Assembly (NCBI GenBank): GCA_050309775.1
Contig: JBNRMV010000007.1
Span: 8,492 to 72,491, forward strand
DNA length: 64,000 bases
Direction of reading: 5' to 3'
From: DTU072 sp050309775
GTDB lineage: Bacteria > Bacillota > Clostridia > Christensenellales > DTU072
This document shows positions 18,886 to 26,577 of this stretch, one piece after another (position 1 is the stretch's first letter; each line of letters begins with the position of its first letter). The notes beneath the pieces are model-generated. The model searched no databases. It was not told where the DNA came from and saw nothing but the letters and a program-made list of their open reading frames with translations. Made by a program: the position numbers and the translations under genes.

Positions 18886-19890
18886 TTATTCAGTGTAGTC
18901 CTGTTTTTTCCAGGTCATTTTTTCTCTGAGTTCTTTTCCGGTTTTTTCTATAAGATGCTCGCTCTCCATTCTTCTCATGGCGTTGAAGTGCGGTCTATTG
19001 GCTTGGTTCTCAAGAATCCAGTTGCGCGCAAATCTGCCGTCTTGAATTTCCGCGAGTACTTTTTTCATTTCCTTTTTGGTCTCGTCGGTTATGATGCGCT
19101 TGCCTACCGTGTAGTCGCCGTATTCGGCTGTGTCGCTTATGGAATATCTCATAAATGACAATCCGCCCGCCACCACAAGGTCAATGATAAGTTTCATTTC
19201 GTGCAGGCACTCAAAGTATGCGCTCTCGGGTTGATATCCGGCCTCAACAAGCGTCTCAAATCCGGCTTTCATAAGCTGGGATACGCCGCCGCAAAGCACT
19301 GCCTGTTCGCCAAAGAGGTCTGTTTCGGTCTCTTCTTTGAAAGTTGTCTTCAAAACGCCGCCTCTTGCTCCGCCAATTCCTGCCGCATATGCCAAAGCAT
19401 ATTCCAGCGCCTTGCCGGTAAAGTCTTGTTCAATGGCTACAAGGCAGGGTACACCTTTGCCTTCTTCATATTGCGACCTGACGGTGTGTCCCGGACCTTT
19501 GGGAGCTATCATTACGACATCAATGTCCGCAGGGGGTACTATTTGTCCGTAATGAATGTTGAAACCATGGGCAAAGGCCAGCGCCATTCCTTTGCGCAAA
19601 TTGGGCTCTACATCGGTTTTATAAATCTTTGCCATTTTTTCATCGTTGACAAGCATCATAACAAAGTCGCTGTTTTTGACGGCGTCGGCGGTGTTCATCA
19701 CGGTAAGACCCCTTGCTTTTGCCTTTTGCGCAGATTTTGAGCCTTCATAAAGTCCGACTATGACTTTTATTCCGCTGTCCCTTAGGTTGAGCGTGTGCGC
19801 ATGTCCTTGACTACCATAACCGATAACTGCGATAGTCTTGTCTTTCAGGGCTGCCAGATTGCAGTCTTTCTCATAATAAATTGTTGCCAT
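18886..19890 (-). CDS. ilvC: Ketol-acid reductoisomerase IlvC (class I)
   Basis: NADPH-dependent isomeroreductase converting acetolactate and acetohydroxybutyrate to dihydroxy acids. Rossmann motif IGYGSQGHAHTLNLRDSG; the cofactor loop has GSKSAQKAK, with serines where NADPH-preferring enzymes bind the phosphate. 334 residues corresponds to the short class I enzyme. Active-site Glu/Asp lie in the KARI C-terminal knot (EETETDLFGEQAVLCGG). Confidence 0.96.
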   Translation of the reverse strand: MATIYYEKDCNLAALKDKTIAVIGYGSQGHAHTLNLRDSGIKVIVGLYEGSKSAQKAKARGLTVMNTADAVKNSDFVMMLVNDEKMAKIYKTDVEPNLRKGMALAFAHGFNIHYGQIVPPADIDVVMIAPKGPGHTVRSQYEEGKGVPCLVAIEQDFTGKALEYALAYAAGIGGARGGVLKTTFKEETETDLFGEQAVLCGGVSQLMKAGFETLVEAGYQPESAYFECLHEMKLIIDLVVAGGLSFMRYSISDTAEYGDYTVGKRIITDETKKEMKKVLAEIQDGRFARNWILENQANRPHFNAMRRMESEHLIEKTGKELREKMTWKKQDYTE

Positions 19891-19908
19891 TTTTTTCTTG
19901 CTCCTTTT

Positions 19909-20412
19909 TTATTTGTTTTTTATTGTGTGGCTGCCTCTTCCGATAGCAGTCATTCCTGTTCTGCATAGTTCGGCAATGCCGAAAGGTTTTAGATATTCAA
20001 GAAATGCCTCGCATTTTGAATGCTCGCCTGTAATTTCCACCGTCAGCGATATTGGCGTCAAGTCTACTACTTTGGCGCGGAATATAGAAATAGCTTCAAG
20101 TATTTCGCTCCTTTCGCCTTGCGCAACATTTACTTTTATTAGCAGCAATTCCCGAACCACGGTGTTGTGCAAGTCCATATTCTCTATAATCAGCACATCG
20201 TGTAGTTTTTCCAGCTGCTTAATTATTTGGTCTTGAATATAGTCGTCGCCTGTGGCAGAGATTGTGATGCGAGAAGTCGCAGGGTCAAGCGTTTCGCCGA
20301 CAGATAAGCTGTCTATGTTGAAACCGCGCCGGGCAAACATACCTGAAACACGGGTCAATACTCCGGCTTCGTTTCTTACAAGTAAGGATAAAATAAATTT
20401 TTCTTTTTTCAT
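19909..20412 (-). CDS. ilvN: Acetolactate synthase small (regulatory) subunit IlvN
   Basis: ACT-domain regulatory subunit that confers valine feedback inhibition on IlvB. N-terminal ACT segment LSLLVRNEAGVLTRVSGMFARRG is interrupted here as in the family; the C-terminal half matches the ALS_ss_C domain. 167 residues, 4 bp after ilvB. Confidence 0.94.
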   Translation of the reverse strand: MKKEKFILSLLVRNEAGVLTRVSGMFARRGFNIDSLSVGETLDPATSRITISATGDDYIQDQIIKQLEKLHDVLIIENMDLHNTVVRELLLIKVNVAQGERSEILEAISIFRAKVVDLTPISLTVEITGEHSKCEAFLEYLKPFGIAELCRTGMTAIGRGSHTIKNK

Positions 20413-20416
20413 TTGG

Positions 20417-22081
20417 TCACCCCTTGAGTATTATATCATTTATTGTGCCGTTTGGCGGAATAAAAGGCAAAACTTTTTCGTTGCTGTCAATAATGGCTTC
20501 AACCAGCACTGGCCCGTTTTGTTCAAATGCCCATTTCAGCGTATCTTCCATTTCGGACAGTGTGGATATCTTCTTTGCTTGGGCTCCAAAGGCCTTTGCC
20601 AACGCCACATAATCGGTTTTTCTGTCCAGCGTTGTATTGGAGTAGCGTTTATCAAAGAACAGCGTCTGCCATTGCCGCACCATGCCCAACGCATTGTTGT
20701 TCATCAAAATTACTACAATAGGCAAATTGTTGCTGACGGCCGTCGCCATTTCGTTCATATTCATATGAAAACAGCCGTCACTGGTAAACAGCACTGTTTT
20801 TTTGCCCGTTCCTATGGCGGCGCCTATTGCCGCTCCCATTCCAAAGCCCATTGTGCCCAATCCGCCGGAGGTGATAAAAGTTCTGGGGCGAGTAAACTTG
20901 TAATATTGCGCCGTCCACATTTGGTGCTGTCCCACATCGGTAGCAACCACGGTGTCGGGCTGTGCCAACTTGTTGACGGTTTCTATGATACTTTGAGGAT
21001 TAAGACGGCTCTTGTCCATTTCAAGGTGGGAGTCGGGACAATTCTTTATTTCCTCTATCTCTTTCCTCCATTCAGGTCTTTCCACACTGTCCAAATTGCC
21101 GTTGAGCCTTGTCAGCACTTCTTTGACATCGCCGATAAGCCATACATACGCCGGAACATTCTTTCCTATCTCCGCTGGGTCGATGTCTATGTGTATAATT
21201 TTTCTGCCCTTGCAAAATTCTTGCTTGTTGCCCGTGGCTCTGTCAGAAAACCGTGTGCCTATGGCAATGAGCAGGTCGCTTGCCGACATAGCTTTGCTGG
21301 CGGCAAACTTGCCGTGCATGCCCGTCATGCCCAAAAATCTGGCATTCTTGGCGTCCATTGCCGACAGTCCCATCATGCTGCTGCCGATAGGCGCGTCTAT
21401 TCTTTCGGCAAACTGTTCCAGCTCTTTCGTGGCGTCGGAAATGATAACTCCGCCGCCGGCATAAATGAACGGTCTCTTTGCTTTCTTGATAAGTGCAACT
21501 GCGTTCTCAAAGGCTTCTTTGCCGTTTTTGTACAGCTGTTTTGTGTCGGGCGCCTCTACGGGTTTGTACTCAATTTCGGCTATTTGGATATCCTTAGGTA
21601 TATCTATGAGTACCGGACCCGGCCTTCCGCTGTTGGCAATGACAAATGCTTCACGAATGACGGCGGACAATTTGTTTATGTCTTTTACGATATAATTATG
21701 CTTTGTGATTGGCATCGTCACACCGGTAATGTCTACCTCCTGAAAGCTGTCGCGGCCGATAAGCCCCGTCGCCACATTGCCGGTAATGGCTATCATCGGA
21801 GTGGAGTCAAGGTAGGCGTTTGCTATGCCGGTAACCAGATTTGTCGCTCCGGGTCCTGATGTCGCAATGACAACTCCCGTCTTGCCAGTTGCGCGCGCAT
21901 AGCCGTCCGCAGCATGTGTGGCGCCTTGTTCATGCGCCGCTATATAGTGCGTTATTTTGTCGCTTGCCTTGTATAGCTCGTCATATATATGAAGCACTGT
22001 GCCGCCGGGATAACCAAACACGGTATCAACGCCGTGTCGTATCAACTCTTCTATCAATATTCTGGCTCCGTTTATTTTCAT
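20417..22081 (-). CDS. ilvB: Acetolactate synthase large (catalytic) subunit IlvB
   Basis: Thiamine-diphosphate enzyme joining two pyruvates (or pyruvate and 2-oxobutyrate). The activating Glu is in AHEQGATHAADGYARATGK. The ThDP/Mg motif reads FTSDGCFHMNMNEMAT, with Ser-Asp-Gly in place of the usual Gly-Asp-Gly; the Asp that binds Mg is kept and the downstream Asn (NNNALGMVRQW) is present, so activity is expected. 554 residues. First structural gene of the operon, with CCGGAGG before ATG and the attenuator terminator immediately upstream. Confidence 0.96.
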   Translation of the reverse strand: MKINGARILIEELIRHGVDTVFGYPGGTVLHIYDELYKASDKITHYIAAHEQGATHAADGYARATGKTGVVIATSGPGATNLVTGIANAYLDSTPMIAITGNVATGLIGRDSFQEVDITGVTMPITKHNYIVKDINKLSAVIREAFVIANSGRPGPVLIDIPKDIQIAEIEYKPVEAPDTKQLYKNGKEAFENAVALIKKAKRPFIYAGGGVIISDATKELEQFAERIDAPIGSSMMGLSAMDAKNARFLGMTGMHGKFAASKAMSASDLLIAIGTRFSDRATGNKQEFCKGRKIIHIDIDPAEIGKNVPAYVWLIGDVKEVLTRLNGNLDSVERPEWRKEIEEIKNCPDSHLEMDKSRLNPQSIIETVNKLAQPDTVVATDVGQHQMWTAQYYKFTRPRTFITSGGLGTMGFGMGAAIGAAIGTGKKTVLFTSDGCFHMNMNEMATAVSNNLPIVVILMNNNALGMVRQWQTLFFDKRYSNTTLDRKTDYVALAKAFGAQAKKISTLSEMEDTLKWAFEQNGPVLVEAIIDSNEKVLPFIPPNGTINDIILKG

Positions 22082-22095
22082 AAAGACCTCCGGTT

Positions 22096-22125
22096 AATAA
22101 AAGACCTACGGTTTTGCCGTAGGTC
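22096..22125 (-). terminator. Attenuator (intrinsic terminator) of the ilv-leu operon
   Basis: On the minus strand GACCTACGG, a 5-nt loop CAAAA and CCGTAGGTC form a perfect 9-bp stem followed by TTTTATT. It lies between the leader peptide stop and ilvB. The loop and flanking stem bases (22110-22118) can instead pair over 9 bp with leader-peptide bases 22177-22185. Confidence 0.85.
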
Positions 22126-22160
22126 GTGATTGTTGTTTTTTTGTATCTGCGTATAGCAAC

Positions 22161-22271
22161 TTAACCACCAACTTTTGGCAAAACCTTATCTACACTATTG
22201 ACTAGGACTAGTACAATAATGCTAATAACGCTAATAATTATGATGTTTGCCAAAGCAAGTGTGGTATGCAT
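22161..22271 (-). CDS. Branched-chain amino acid leader peptide (36 aa) for ribosome-mediated attenuation
   Basis: A 36-codon frame starting MHTTLALAN and ending in PKVGG and TAA. Residues 10-24 read IIIISVISIIVLVLV, so 13 of 15 are Ile, Val or Leu, and 19 of 36 overall. It has its own ribosome-binding site AAGGAGA 4-5 nt before ATG and lies downstream of a promoter and upstream of a terminator in front of ilvB. Codons 30-32 contain GGTTTTGCC, which is exactly complementary to GGCAAAACC in the terminator hairpin. A ribosome stalled in the Ile/Val/Leu run would leave this segment free to pair and block termination. A tiny membrane protein is the alternative reading; the antiterminator match argues for a leader. 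Confidence 0.8.
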   Translation of the reverse strand: MHTTLALANIIIISVISIIVLVLVNSVDKVLPKVGG

Positions 22272-22288
22272 TTTTCTCCTTGTAGATA

Positions 22289-22303
22289 ATACATTGTATG
22301 TAT
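22289..22303. promoter_or_regulatory. Palindrome downstream of the ilv promoter, candidate operator
   Basis: ATACAT-TGT-ATGTAT, a perfect 6-bp inverted repeat around 3 nt, extending to 7 bp with flanking A/T. It lies between the predicted transcription start and the leader ribosome-binding site. It does not match the CodY box I know. Binding protein unknown. Confidence 0.35.
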
Positions 22304-22320
22304 TTTCCTTATGAAGTTAC

Positions 22321-22348
22321 CTTATCACACAATATTTGCCCTTGTCAA
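22321..22348 (-). promoter_or_regulatory. Promoter of the ilv-leu operon
   Basis: Minus strand TTGACA, 16-nt spacer, GATAAG preceded by TGT, an extended -10 (TGn). The start would fall about 40 nt before the leader peptide ATG. Confidence 0.55.
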
Positions 22349-22448
22349 GCATCTTTTTCCACATTGTAAAAAAATAATGCTTTTTTATCAAAACCCACAG
22401 TGTTCTCATAAGAATGTAGTAGCGTAAAAACTATAAGGAGAAAAATCA

Positions 22449-23120
22449 ATGAGTTGTTTTAATAGAAATTGTTCTTTCAGACCGTCATTTCCTGCGGCTA
22501 TTGTGGGCCCCGTAGGTCCTGGCGGACCACGCGGACCGCAGGGGCCTATCGGATTGACCGGTCCGCAAGGGCCTGAGGGCCCTCAAGGACCGCCCGGTCC
22601 GCCGGGGCCGCAAGGCTTTACGGGGCCGCAGGGTCTTCCCGGACCAACGGGAGCCACGGGTCCGCAGGGTTTTCCCGGCCCGCCTGGTCCACAGGGTCCG
22701 CAAGGTCCTCCCGGGACAGTAGCCTCGGCATATATATTTTCAATAGCCGAACAAACGGTTGCCGCTGGCGGCGCCGCCGTGTTTAATTCTGCCGCCACGC
22801 TTCCTCCCATCGCCTTTTCGCCGCCATCATCGTCGGTGACTCTTGCTGCCGGCACCTATTTGATAAATTTTCAGGTGTCGCTGACAACCGACTCCGCCAG
22901 CGCTTGGGGAATAGCCATAAACGGCATAAATTCACCGTCAAGAACTTTTGTTTCACGCAGCGGTCAAACTCAAGTTTTTGGCAGCATAATAATTACCCTT
23001 GCTGTCCCGGCAACAATCACACTTGTCAACCGCGGCGCCGTCGTCACATTGGCAAGCGGTCTTTCTGGCATGCCCAGTACTGCGGTAAGCGCGTCCATGA
23101 CGGTATTGAAACTGGCATAA
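22449..23120 (+). CDS. Collagen-like repeat protein with BclA-like C-terminal domain
   Basis: 223 residues. After a short Cys-containing N-terminus (MSCFNRNCSFRPSFPA) there is a run of about 23 Gly-X-Y triplets (GPVGPGGPRGPQGPIG and so on, to GPQGPPGT), then a beta-rich C-terminal domain of about 125 residues starting VASAYIFSIAEQTVAAGG. This layout is that of BclA-type exosporium or surface collagen-like proteins; the C-terminal jelly-roll domain drives trimerisation. There is no classical signal peptide, as in exosporium BclA-like proteins. The triplet DNA is very GC-rich and repetitive. The role (spore surface or cell surface) is inference. Confidence 0.85.
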   Translation: MSCFNRNCSFRPSFPAAIVGPVGPGGPRGPQGPIGLTGPQGPEGPQGPPGPPGPQGFTGPQGLPGPTGATGPQGFPGPPGPQGPQGPPGTVASAYIFSIAEQTVAAGGAAVFNSAATLPPIAFSPPSSSVTLAAGTYLINFQVSLTTDSASAWGIAINGINSPSRTFVSRSGQTQVFGSIIITLAVPATITLVNRGAVVTLASGLSGMPSTAVSASMTVLKLA

Positions 23121-23304
23121 ATTACTTTTGCATCATGCAAAAAGGGGTTTCTCTTTTTATGAGCAGCCCTTTTTTTGTCTTTTTTTGTGATTATTCCGGG
23201 GATAAAACCCTTGTTGTTTTTTAGTTTTCGGACATGCGTTTTTTGTTTGCTGTTTGAATTTGATTATGCTATATTACAATCAATACAGTACACATAGGTG
23301 ATTT

Positions 23305-23778
23305 GTGATAGTACGCTATTTTGAAAAAGGGGATTTGGAACTTTTCAAAGAGATGTGCCGGGCTTTTTACAGCGGAGGCGCCACTTCGAGAGGCTATGAC
23401 GAACTTCTTACCGTAAAAACATTTGACAGAGTAATGGACCATCACGAAAACCTGTGGGGCGTTATTCTTGTAGACAACGATCTTCAGATGCCTGTCGGAT
23501 ATGCTCTGATTTCTTCATATTGGTGCAATGAAGACGGCGGCGATGTCATAATTCTCGATGAACTTTATATAAATCCCATAAACCGCAACAAAGGCTATGC
23601 CACCGCCTTTTTGAATTGGCTTGAAGACGAGTTCAGCGACAGAGCCGTGGCAATTACGCTGCAAGTGCTGACCACCAACGAAGTCGCGCGCAAACTTTAT
23701 GACAAGATTGGCTTTATGAGCGAAGGCTTTGAACAAATGATAAAGGAAATAAAACATAATCCCAATAAGGTGAAATAA
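23305..23778 (+). CDS. GNAT family N-acetyltransferase
   Basis: 157 residues with GNAT fold: N-terminal MIVRYFEKGDLELF, central beta-strand VIILDELYINPINRNKGYATAFL containing the acetyl-CoA pyrophosphate loop (RNKGYA, the Q/RxxGxG/A motif), and C-terminal NEVARKLYDKIGFM. I use the GTG start because it follows AGGTG and fits the family start. The substrate is unknown. Repeats begin 15 bp after its stop. Confidence 0.85.
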   Translation: MIVRYFEKGDLELFKEMCRAFYSGGATSRGYDELLTVKTFDRVMDHHENLWGVILVDNDLQMPVGYALISSYWCNEDGGDVIILDELYINPINRNKGYATAFLNWLEDEFSDRAVAITLQVLTTNEVARKLYDKIGFMSEGFEQMIKEIKHNPNKVK

Positions 23779-23793
23779 CCAAATAAAGGCTTA

Positions 23794-23961
23794 CTGGATT
23801 GCCACGCTGCGCTCGCAAAGACGGGTTCGTTATTACTGGATTGCCGCGCTACGCTCGCAATGACGGCTTCGTTGTTTCTGGATTGCCGCGCTGCGCTCGC
23901 AATGACGGGTTCGTTATTACTGGATTGCCGCGCTGCGCTCGCAATGACGGGCAGCGATATA
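23794..23961 (+). repeat. Tandem array of four 42-bp palindromic repeat units
   Basis: Copies start at 23794, 23836, 23878 and 23920, an exact 42-bp period. Each unit begins CTGGATTGCC and contains an internal inverted repeat ATTGC...GCAAT around CGCGCTGCGCTC. The period is a multiple of three, so it stays open as a spurious 14-residue repeat on both strands. The same element occurs inverted at 24055 and again at 24464. Confidence 0.9.
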
Positions 23962-24054
23962 TATTTTTTTGTTGGACTTGTTGCTGCGTCAATGCTAAAT
24001 GTATCAAATAGAAACAATACACTATAATATTCTTTGACTATAAAATGTTTTTTT

Positions 24055-24140
24055 GTCTTTGCGAGCGTTAGCGTGGCAATCCTGTCTTTGCGAGCGTTAG
24101 CGTGGCAATCCAGTCTTTGCGAGCGTTAGCGTGGCAATCC
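24055..24140 (-). repeat. Three inverted copies of the repeat, 29-bp period
   Basis: Copies start at 24055, 24084 and 24113, each about 28 bp, reading GTCTTTGCGAGCGTTAGCG then TGGCAATCC. This is the reverse complement of the core of the 42-bp unit with a shorter linker. The array ends 2 bp before the GIY-YIG gene stop codon. Confidence 0.9.
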
Positions 24141-24142
24141 AG

Positions 24143-24439
24143 TCATTTTATAATTTCATCATATAAATCATTCCAGTTCGGATTCATCTTTTCTATTAAA
24201 TCCAGCTTGTTCTTTCTTTTGCCGCTTTTTATTTGCTTTTCCCTTTCAATTGCATCAGTTATACTATTAAAAATCTCATAGTAGCCTAGTTTGTCTATTC
24301 CGTATTTTTCTGTAAAGCCTCTTACAACCTTATTTTTGTGTTCGTATATTCGTTTAATTAAATTTGAAGTTACTCCTGTATAGAGCGTTCCGTTCCTTTT
24401 ATTGAATAAAATATATACATATCCGATTTTGTCTATCAT
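24143..24439 (-). CDS. GIY-YIG single-domain nuclease
   Basis: 98 residues covering one complete GIY-YIG nuclease domain: YVYILFNKRNG and TLYTGVTSNLIKRIYEHK hold the two signature strands and the conserved Arg, and the metal-binding Glu is in AIEREKQIKSG. I start at ATG giving MIDKIGYVY; a longer in-frame extension would translate the upstream repeat (HCERSVAIQ) and is artefactual. Spacing to a GGGGGA ribosome-binding site supports this. The gene is closely flanked on both sides by copies of the same palindromic repeat. Related small GIY-YIG proteins have no established biological role. Confidence 0.88.
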   Translation of the reverse strand: MIDKIGYVYILFNKRNGTLYTGVTSNLIKRIYEHKNKVVRGFTEKYGIDKLGYYEIFNSITDAIEREKQIKSGKRKNKLDLIEKMNPNWNDLYDEIIK

Positions 24440-24463
24440 GCATTTTTCCCCCTGTGTTGCTTT

Positions 24464-24556
24464 CTGGATTGCCACGCTGCGCTCGCAATGACGGCTTCGT
24501 TGTTTCTGGATTGCCACGCTGCGCTTGCAATGACGGGCTGCGTGGCAATCCAGCCC
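24464..24556 (+). repeat. Two direct copies and one inverted partial copy of the repeat upstream of the GIY-YIG gene
   Basis: Copies start at 24464 and 24506, again 42 bp apart, followed at 24535-24556 by an inverted partial copy (GGGCTGCGTGGCAATCCAGCCC is 22 bp across its ends; core TGCGTGGCAATCCAG). Together with the left arrays they bracket the GIY-YIG gene. Confidence 0.88.
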
Positions 24557-24564
24557 TTGTTTTA

Positions 24565-26577
24565 TTAGTTTTGCAAGCCCAATTTGGCTGTTTGCTCAAG
24601 CGTATCTATATCATAAGATGTCACAAAATTGTCGCTTATGGTATAAATATAGTCGCCTATTTGGATGCCTCTGGTAATGAAACTCAAATAATCATCATAA
24701 TAGCCGTTCCAATCGTTGGCGTCTACATCTTTTGTAAGGTTTGTAAGCGTGTCTCTTAGCACAAGTTTGTTTTCGTCTTCTAGTGAAAGGTCAAACTTAA
24801 ACACCGCCAGACCTTGCGTCATTGAGGAATAATAGTAGTTTTCCGTATATTGCCAATTCTCATAGCTGAAAGCAATAAGCCCTCTGTCCTTATTGTAAAG
24901 CAGCGCTTTGGGATTATAGAATATTTCTGCATGGCAGCTGCCGGGAATTTCCACGGTCTTGACATTTACGGCCTCTGCTCCCGAATTGTCATAGAGCGAC
25001 ACTTTCAGCCCCGTCCATACCGTCCACTCTCCATATATTGATGTTTCGACACGCGACATCATGCCTATGCCCACGGTATAATCAGTGCCTTCGATGAAAT
25101 GAATATAGTGGCTGACTCCATCTTCTTTCAGTTCGCCCGTAATAAACGGGTGCGCCGGGTCGGTTAAATCAAAGATAAAATACGGGTCCATATTCCTAAA
25201 GGTTACCATTACGCCCTTGTTTCCGTTGAATCTCACAGAATAAATCCTTTCGCCTTCGGCAATGTTCTCCACCTTACCGATGACGGTCAAATCGCCTTTC
25301 AGCACATACATATTGCTGTAAGTTTTTTGGGAATACACCGTCGTCGCAACACGCAAATAACCGTTGTATTCGTCAAGAGAGTATCTGTCCTTGACCATGC
25401 CGTCAACTCTGCCGATTGCCTTTTGTTTCAGGTCGGACAAAGCAATTTTTACCAGCCTTGTTCTGGGCATATAATCGTAACTTTGTTTTACCCAGCCGAA
25501 AATATTAGTTCCATAGACGCTGTTGTTGTCATATGTCGCCACATAAATATTTTCTGCGGAAACATAGATTTCTCCGCCCAATCCCAAATATGCCAGCATG
25601 GCTGAATCGGCATCGGGGGTGTCAAGCGCTATTTCTCCAATTATTAAATAGGAATAATAACTTATATCACCATATATATAAATATTTTCAACAGGTATTT
25701 TTACGGCGTCCAAGCCCTTCGCGGTGTCGGTAATGGTAGGAATATAATCTTCTTCCTGCGCATACCCGAAGTTGTAATTTATCATATAATAAAGTTTGTT
25801 GCCGTCCTGCTTCAGTCTTGATGAAAAATAAGAACCGTCTATGATAATTTGTCTTTTTATGGTCGGCTCCGCCTTGTCCGTAATGTCATATACCCTTATG
25901 TCTGTCTTTGTGTAAGTCATGTAAGATATACAGTCCATCAACGGTACAATTCCGCTTCTGTAAGCAAAAGCCTTTTGCTCATAAATGCCGCCTATCATAA
26001 TCAGAGTGTTGCCGCTGACATAAAGTTCTTGCGGAACATAATTGTCTACGGTGACGGCGCTTTTTATGGTCAGCGCCCCGTTGTCCGTTTCAATAATAAA
26101 ACAACCTTTTGTGCTGAGCTTATAAATAAATTTGCCGTCATTCTTGACGATATCGCCCTCGTCCATTCCCTCGGTCTGAATGTTGGTTTGGGAATAATCC
26201 TCCTCTACTGCAGCGTTTTCATCTTGCCCCGGCGCACTTGCGCTGTCTTTTTCCATAAAACCGCCTATGCTGTTTCGAAAGCTAAAACGGTTTTGTAGTT
26301 TGTTATATTTCTCTATTGCCTTATAAACCTCAGAATAAGCGCTTGCTCTCATCGGCTCTCCGTTCATAACCTTTTGCGGCGTATATATCGACGCCATTGC
26401 CGTCAGCCCCAATACGGCCACTAAAGCCACTATCAATGTTACGGCTAATCCTTTTTTCATTGAAAACCTCCTTTCCCCTCTCGGACTGCGTCCTGCTGCG
26501 ACAGCTTTGGCGCGGATAACTTCCTTTTGCGCAAAGTTGTCGTCTATTGCTTTTTTTAAGAAATTCTTTTCTTTCAT
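24565..26577 (-). CDS. Membrane-anchored beta-propeller domain protein, candidate anti-sigma/sensor
   Basis: 670 residues. Residues 1-40 are charged and cytoplasmic, one membrane helix follows (about 42-64, KKGLAVTLIVALVAVLGLTA), and the remainder is a large extracytoplasmic domain resembling the Beta_propel family (PF09826), with segments such as DEGDIVKNDGKFIYKLS and repeated strands of the form YVSGNTLIMIGG. The gene overlaps the stop of the upstream ECF sigma factor by 4 bp (ATGA), the usual arrangement of a sigma factor and its anti-sigma. I infer that the short N-terminal tail could hold the sigma factor while the propeller senses something outside. No zinc-finger anti-sigma motif is seen. 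Confidence 0.85.
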   Translation of the reverse strand: MKEKNFLKKAIDDNFAQKEVIRAKAVAAGRSPRGERRFSMKKGLAVTLIVALVAVLGLTAMASIYTPQKVMNGEPMRASAYSEVYKAIEKYNKLQNRFSFRNSIGGFMEKDSASAPGQDENAAVEEDYSQTNIQTEGMDEGDIVKNDGKFIYKLSTKGCFIIETDNGALTIKSAVTVDNYVPQELYVSGNTLIMIGGIYEQKAFAYRSGIVPLMDCISYMTYTKTDIRVYDITDKAEPTIKRQIIIDGSYFSSRLKQDGNKLYYMINYNFGYAQEEDYIPTITDTAKGLDAVKIPVENIYIYGDISYYSYLIIGEIALDTPDADSAMLAYLGLGGEIYVSAENIYVATYDNNSVYGTNIFGWVKQSYDYMPRTRLVKIALSDLKQKAIGRVDGMVKDRYSLDEYNGYLRVATTVYSQKTYSNMYVLKGDLTVIGKVENIAEGERIYSVRFNGNKGVMVTFRNMDPYFIFDLTDPAHPFITGELKEDGVSHYIHFIEGTDYTVGIGMMSRVETSIYGEWTVWTGLKVSLYDNSGAEAVNVKTVEIPGSCHAEIFYNPKALLYNKDRGLIAFSYENWQYTENYYYSSMTQGLAVFKFDLSLEDENKLVLRDTLTNLTKDVDANDWNGYYDDYLSFITRGIQIGDYIYTISDNFVTSYDIDTLEQTAKLGLQN

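Larger units (their letters stand above)
22082..22448. other. Regulatory interval between ilvB and the collagen-like gene
   Basis: This 367-bp gap is fully occupied on the left by the attenuator, leader peptide, palindrome and promoter described separately. The right third (about 22350-22448) should hold the promoter of the rightward collagen-like gene; I see an AAGGAG ribosome-binding site but no convincing sigma-A hexamers there. Confidence 0.7.
23779..24142. other. Repeat-filled interval between GNAT and GIY-YIG genes
   Basis: Most of these 364 bp are the two repeat arrays above. The AT-rich spacer 23962-24054 shows nothing recognisable. Frames running through the arrays have no ribosome-binding site and repeat the same 14 residues, so I do not call genes here. 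Confidence 0.8.

Noticed and set aside
20252..21859. 535-codon frame antisense to ilvB
   Set aside because: Shadow frame with no recognisable motif; ilvB on the other strand is unambiguous.
23799..24011. Open frame with a 14-residue repeat running through the 42-bp array (both strands)
   Set aside because: The period is a multiple of three and lacks stops by chance; no ribosome-binding site and no family resemblance.
24055..24140. Regularly spaced short repeats resembling a CRISPR array
   Set aside because: Units are contiguous with 0-1 bp between them and no unique spacers, and there are no cas genes.
24440..24517. N-terminal extension of the GIY-YIG gene
   Set aside because: It translates the palindromic repeat; the internal ATG is better spaced from a G-rich ribosome-binding site and matches the domain start.
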